NCBI GenBank assembly: GCA_024233935.1 | Contig: JACKOY010000029.1 | Coordinates: forward strand, 1 to 45,583 | Direction of reading: 5' to 3' | From: Spirochaetales bacterium | GTDB taxonomy: Bacteria > Spirochaetota > Leptospiria > Leptospirales > Leptonemataceae | DNA: 45,583 bases | Shown here: one piece after another, positions 42,210 to 45,583 of the stretch | Layout: every line of letters begins with the position of its first letter | Numbering within the stretch: position 1 is the first letter of the stretch | Notes under the pieces: generated by a model | The model's input: the letters and a program-made list of their open reading frames with translations, nothing else | Told to the model about the DNA's origin: nothing | Databases searched by the model: none | Program-made: the position numbers and the translations under genes

Positions 42210-42441
42210 CGATGATTTCCAGGATGTAGCTGGTGTTGTCCTGTACGCCGAGGGCTGACACCAGTGTGCGGAGGGCACGGGCGACACTACCGTTTTTGCC
42301 GATGACCTTTCCAATATCGTCCTCGGCAACTCGCACTTCAATAACGGTCTCTTCATTACCGGGAATGGTACGAACGTCAACATCGTCCGGCTGCGACACC
42401 AGACAACTCACGACATATTCGACCAGCTCTACGGGCGCCAT
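42205..42441 (-). CDS. khpA: KH-domain RNA-binding protein KhpA
   Basis: This 78-residue single type II KH-domain protein has the GxxG loop GKVIGKNGSVARALRTL. It carries the VEYVVSCLVSQPDDVDV N-terminus seen in KhpA/YlqC proteins, which bind RNA as a dimer with KhpB. It lies three bases after rpsP and its stop overlaps the proposed rimM start. Confidence 0.94.
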   Translation of the reverse strand: MAPVELVEYVVSCLVSQPDDVDVRTIPGNEETVIEVRVAEDDIGKVIGKNGSVARALRTLVSALGVQDNTSYILEIID

Positions 42442-42444
42442 GGC

Positions 42445-42723
42445 CTACTGCGCTTGGGCGACTTCGATGCCGCGCTTCTTGAGCAGTCCGGCGACCTTCT
42501 CGCTGGGCAGGGCGCCCTGAGAAAGCCAGTATCGAATGCGCTCCTCTTTGAACGTCGCATCGTCCTTGAGGCTGACCGGATTGTACGTGCCGAGAATCTC
42601 GATAAAGCGACCATCCCGGGGCGCACGCGAATCGGCCGCGACCAGGCGGTAGAACGGGCGATTCTTGGCGCCCAACCTTTGAAATCTTAAACGGACCACA
42701 GGGTCAGAAGTTGCCGGCCCCAT
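42445..42723 (-). CDS. rpsP: 30S ribosomal protein S16
   Basis: This 92-residue protein has the S16 signature RLGAKNRPFYRLVAADSRAPRDGRFIE and GTYNP. The ATG at 42723 adds about seven residues (GPATSDP) before the usual VVRLRF start; a GTG at 42699 is an alternative. Neither start has a strong ribosome-binding site. It follows rpe by 16 bases. Confidence 0.96.
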   Translation of the reverse strand: MGPATSDPVVRLRFQRLGAKNRPFYRLVAADSRAPRDGRFIEILGTYNPVSLKDDATFKEERIRYWLSQGALPSEKVAGLLKKRGIEVAQAQ

Positions 42724-42739
42724 GGAGGGTCAACCAAAA

Positions 42740-43399
42740 TCAGTGCCCGGCGGGCGCGCCGGCGGCACTCTTGAGCGTCTGGACCCGTTCGTTGACGCCA
42801 TCGCCCTGAAAGCAATAGGAACCGGCCACGACCATACGCACCCCACTCGAGGCCAGCCCACCGATATTCCCGGCGTTGATGCCGCCGTCGGCTTCGATGA
42901 CGATGTTGCGCTCCCCGATCAAGTCCCGCAGGGTTTGAACGCGCTGGTAGGTAGTCTCAATAAATGCCTGCCCGTAGAAGCCCGGCTCCACGCTCATGAC
43001 CAGCACCAGATCGATTTCATGCAGGACCGGTTCGAGCGCGGAAATGGGAGTCCCGGGATTGATGGCCACCCCGGCGCGAATTCCCTGGGCGCGAATCAAC
43101 TGCGCCATACGTATGGGGAAGTCGGTGGCCTCAATGTGAAAGGTAATGTTCGCCGGTTTCAGATCAAAGTAACGCGGCACCTGCAGGTCTGGTCGGCTCA
43201 CCATAAGATGCACATCAAGCGGGATGGATGTGTGTTTCTGGATCAGGCCCGAGTAAACTTCCCCAAAGCTAATGGCCGGCACGAAATGTCCGTCCATCAC
43301 ATCGAGATGGATAAAGTCCACAACTGCCGGGTCCATCTGGCCGAGTACGGCCTTCAGGTCTGTCATGTCAGCCGCGAGAATGGAAGGAGATATCTGCAT
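42740..43399 (-). CDS. rpe: Ribulose-phosphate 3-epimerase
   Basis: This 219-residue TIM-barrel metalloenzyme of the pentose phosphate pathway interconverts ribulose-5-phosphate and xylulose-5-phosphate. Motifs are SPSILAAD (residues 4-11), HLDVMDGHFVP, VHLMV, MSVEPGFYGQAF and EADGGIN. The start is 12 bases after the PASTA gene stop, within the same run. Confidence 0.97.
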   Translation of the reverse strand: MQISPSILAADMTDLKAVLGQMDPAVVDFIHLDVMDGHFVPAISFGEVYSGLIQKHTSIPLDVHLMVSRPDLQVPRYFDLKPANITFHIEATDFPIRMAQLIRAQGIRAGVAINPGTPISALEPVLHEIDLVLVMSVEPGFYGQAFIETTYQRVQTLRDLIGERNIVIEADGGINAGNIGGLASSGVRMVVAGSYCFQGDGVNERVQTLKSAAGAPAGH

Positions 43400-43411
43400 G
43401 CGCCTTACGAT

Positions 43412-44434
43412 TCAGCTCAGATCATCGGGCTCGAAGTCGTCTTCGTAGACCAGGCTATCGCCACAGCTGAACCGGACTCGCTCGGACCCTGTTCTAAAGA
43501 ATATAACCGTCGCTGTTTCGTCCTCCCCATGATTGGTAGTGCGGAAGATTTCGCGCCACTCCTGATCCCTCTCGGGGACCGCGCTATCGACGACTTCACC
43601 GCGGCAAAGACCTGGTTCGTCCAGATCCACTTCCAGAAGCTCGTAGCCCGTTTGATAGCGCACCTCGGGCTCCCGATAGTACACGCCGACTTCGACCAGA
43701 TTACCGGCCCGACGAAGCGAATACACGGTGCCCAGCTCTGCGTCGGTCGCCGGCTCGCGGGTTTCCACTATGCGATAATCCTCGCCCGATCGCCCCAGGT
43801 ACTCGGACAGGATGGTAACATTTTGTCCAATCATCTCCTGAAGCGGTTGTTCTTCCGGCTCGGGCCGATCGGGGGACGGACGGCGCGAAACAAGCATGTA
43901 GACGCGCGTGCTCGCAGTTACCCGCGTGCCGGCCGGAGGGAACTGCGCCAGCACCGTATCGGCCGGGGCCTGGGTGTTGATCACTTCGCTGATCGCTCCG
44001 ATCGGAAGTGCGTAGACCCTTTCCTCAAGTGTGATCCGAGAAAGCGAAGCGCGGGCCGCCTCCTCGGACATGCGCATCAGCTGCGGCATGGTGATAAGCG
44101 GCTCCGGTTGATTGACGACCAGATACAGCTTTTCGTGCGGTCCGATGATTTGCCCGGCGGGAATGGACTGACTGAGCACAATGCCCGGCGTTTGATCGGC
44201 GTATTGCCGCGTGACCAGGCTGACGCGCAACTGCAGGCGTTGCAGGTCGTTATGGATGCTCACGTAGTGCTGACCGGTGAAATCCGGCATGGCAGATTGC
44301 TCGGGATTCTCTCCGCGCAAGACGAAAATCAAAACCGACACGCCAAAGAAGATCGCAATGCTGAAAGCGAAATAAAGCGCGAAGCGGGTCAGGCCGCTCA
44401 GAAAAAGATAACGGGGGGTCTTTTGGTCGCTCAT
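43412..44434 (-). CDS. Membrane-anchored PASTA-domain protein without kinase
   Basis: This 340-residue protein has a short cytoplasmic N-terminus, a membrane helix (~residues 18-41, FALYFAFSIAIFFGVSVLIFVL) and two or three PASTA repeats outside (MPDFTGQHY...YADQTPGIVLSQSIPAGQ; MPQLMRMSEEAARASL...ADTVLAQFPPAGTRV; MIGQNVTILSEYLG). An acidic C-terminal domain (~230-340) has two cysteines. PASTA modules bind murein or organise wall proteins and usually belong to PknB kinases or PBPs. No kinase or transpeptidase domain is attached here. It lies between fmt and rpe. Confidence 0.85.
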   Translation of the reverse strand: MSDQKTPRYLFLSGLTRFALYFAFSIAIFFGVSVLIFVLRGENPEQSAMPDFTGQHYVSIHNDLQRLQLRVSLVTRQYADQTPGIVLSQSIPAGQIIGPHEKLYLVVNQPEPLITMPQLMRMSEEAARASLSRITLEERVYALPIGAISEVINTQAPADTVLAQFPPAGTRVTASTRVYMLVSRRPSPDRPEPEEQPLQEMIGQNVTILSEYLGRSGEDYRIVETREPATDAELGTVYSLRRAGNLVEVGVYYREPEVRYQTGYELLEVDLDEPGLCRGEVVDSAVPERDQEWREIFRTTNHGEDETATVIFFRTGSERVRFSCGDSLVYEDDFEPDDLS

Positions 44435-44522
44435 AGAATTCGAAAAAAAATTCCTTGAGCCAGGACGGTAGCCGCGCGGCCCCGCCTGGGCTTGATTGAT
44501 AGCCGTACCGGGCGGGGCGGCT

Positions 44523-45494
44523 TCAACGCGCCGCCCGGGGGCCGAGTTGCAACGGCGCTCCGGCTTTGAGATAGCCGTTCAGGAAGGACTGCCCGGTCAA
44601 TGCTTTTCTATTCTCCGGCCTCAGCTCCAGGATCTCAAGAGCCCCTCCCCCGCACCGGACATACAAACGCCGGCTTCCTTCGAGCTTTTGCCCGAACAGA
44701 GTACCGACCGAATGCCTGGTCTCGTCGACGCCGGGCCCCGGGTGCCGCGTGCGCAGAATCTGGATCATCTGCTGGCCTTCGATATACGAACGTGCCATGG
44801 GCCAGGGGTTCAGGGCGCGTACCTGATTGTGAATGGCAAAAGCGTCCTGATTCCAGTCGATATCGCCGTTTGTGGCATCGATTTTTTTACAGTAAGTGGC
44901 GCGGGACTCATCCTGAGGCTCTGCCCGCGCTCGAAAGCGATCATAGGCGAGGAGGACCTCCCGGACCAGGCGAAGGCCCGGCGGCATGAGGGCCCGCGTC
45001 AGCTCATCGCTATTCCAGTCCGGATCGATCTTGAGAGTCACCCGGGCCAAAACGTCCCCGGCATCCATACGGCGGGACATGAGCTGCAGAGACCATCCGG
45101 TCTCCTCAAACCCCTGCAAAAGCGCCGATTGAATGGGCGATGCGCCGCGCAGAAGCGGCAGTAAAGAGGCATGCAGGTTCACCGCATCCCGCTCCGGCAA
45201 ACTCAACAGCCGGGCGTCCAGGATATGACCGTAGGCAAACACAAAAAACAGGTCCACCGGACGCTCCGCGAGCACCCCGGCCGCGCCATCCCGACCCGGA
45301 TGCTCGAAGCGGAAGACCGGCAGACCGCGCTCTTGAGCGAGAGCAACCACCGGGGTTGGAGTTAAACGCCCCGAACGGCCTTTGCGACTGTCCACGTTAG
45401 ACACAACATACTCGATCGAAAGCTGTGGCACGTCGAGCAAAGACTCCAACAGCGTGGCGGAGATCTGGGGACTTCCGAAATAAGCAATGCGCAT
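44523..45494 (-). CDS. fmt: Methionyl-tRNA formyltransferase
   Basis: Fmt formylates initiator Met-tRNA using 10-formyltetrahydrofolate. The 323-residue protein has catalytic N106, H108 and D144 (VNLHASLLP; RRMDAGD), numbers that coincide with E. coli when the ATG at 45494 is used, which supports that start over the TTG at 45521. The C-terminal OB-fold is present (YCKKIDATNGDIDW, VRALNPWPMA). The 88 bases to the PASTA gene hold a loose GC-rich inverted repeat but no convincing terminator. Confidence 0.96.
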   Translation of the reverse strand: MRIAYFGSPQISATLLESLLDVPQLSIEYVVSNVDSRKGRSGRLTPTPVVALAQERGLPVFRFEHPGRDGAAGVLAERPVDLFFVFAYGHILDARLLSLPERDAVNLHASLLPLLRGASPIQSALLQGFEETGWSLQLMSRRMDAGDVLARVTLKIDPDWNSDELTRALMPPGLRLVREVLLAYDRFRARAEPQDESRATYCKKIDATNGDIDWNQDAFAIHNQVRALNPWPMARSYIEGQQMIQILRTRHPGPGVDETRHSVGTLFGQKLEGSRRLYVRCGGGALEILELRPENRKALTGQSFLNGYLKAGAPLQLGPRAAR

Positions 45495-45527
45495 CTGAAT
45501 TTCGCTTTTACTTTCCGACAATGAATA

Positions 45528-45563
45528 CTGCTATAGCAGAGCGAATAGAAGCATATATGCTTC
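45528..45563. repeat. Two perfect palindromes upstream of fmt
   Basis: CTGCTATAGCAG (45528-45539, 12 bp) and GAAGCATATATGCTTC (45548-45563, 16 bp) are both perfect palindromes, eight bases apart. They lie 33 to 69 bases upstream of the fmt ATG. The window ends 20 bases beyond, so it is unclear whether they sit in an intergenic operator or inside the end of an upstream gene. Confidence 0.5.
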
Positions 45564-45583
45564 GCCCCAACCTGACGGAACAG

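Noticed and set aside
44479..44518. GCCCCGCC/GGCGGGGC inverted repeat between fmt and the PASTA gene
   Set aside because: The 24-base loop and lack of a T run make an intrinsic terminator unlikely.

Overview
The window is a gene-dense, GC-rich bacterial chromosome segment with almost no intergenic DNA. No tRNA, rRNA, CRISPR array, insertion sequence or prophage is visible. The gene content and order (a type II secretion locus with GspN, a lipoprotein and a LysM/M23 peptidase, plus an rpsP-khpA-rimM-trmD-rplS-rnhB-fliK-like-flhX block leading towards yraN and comM) resemble Leptospirales spirochaetes. The high GC suggests a Leptonema-like or uncultured relative rather than Leptospira itself. 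This placement is inference from family recall; no database was searched.

Layout. 1-3521 (+): the end of a large TPR protein, UDP-glucose 6-dehydrogenase and an MpaA-type murein peptide amidase. 3525-4749: a glyoxalase II-like hydrolase facing away from a small unknown gene. 9767-4752 (-): sucC-sucD, an MBL-fold hydrolase, an amidohydrolase and a ketopantoate reductase, apparently one transcription unit. 9876-11978 (+): a PPP-type phosphatase and a CCA-adding/poly(A) polymerase-type nucleotidyltransferase. 16210-11959 (-): smpB-der-plsY-unknown-mtnA, all overlapping.

34702-16358 (-) is one uninterrupted 18 kb type II secretion operon: a lipoprotein, a LysM-M23 peptidase, gspC-D-E-F-G-H-I-J-K-L-M-N, an unknown secreted protein, and two Deg9-like HtrA proteins whose catalytic triads are lost in both. 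The operon thus appears to encode the machine together with a possible pilotin, a peptidoglycan-remodelling enzyme and two PDZ-bearing pseudoproteases. 34800-36332 (+) is comM.

45494-36355 (-): fmt, a PASTA protein, rpe, rpsP, khpA, rimM, trmD, rplS, rnhB, a FliK-like protein, FlhX, a degenerate HD-GYP protein, yraN and a 63-residue protein. This is the translation/tRNA-modification block joined to solitary flagellar-export-like genes, an association also known from Bacillus (rnhB-ylqG-ylqH).

The most striking unexplained signal is the leader of the 63-residue gene (36545-36587). Two perfect hairpins each present GGA in the loop; the proximal one matches the CsrA consensus at 11 of 12 positions and places the ribosome-binding site in its loop. 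This looks like a CsrA-controlled switch on a small, possibly FlgM-like protein. Other notable points are the two pseudoproteases, unusually long Arg-rich leaders on four pseudopilins, an L19 with a long acidic Ala/Pro-rich extension, and genes (rimM, gspC) without an ordinary start codon at the expected place.
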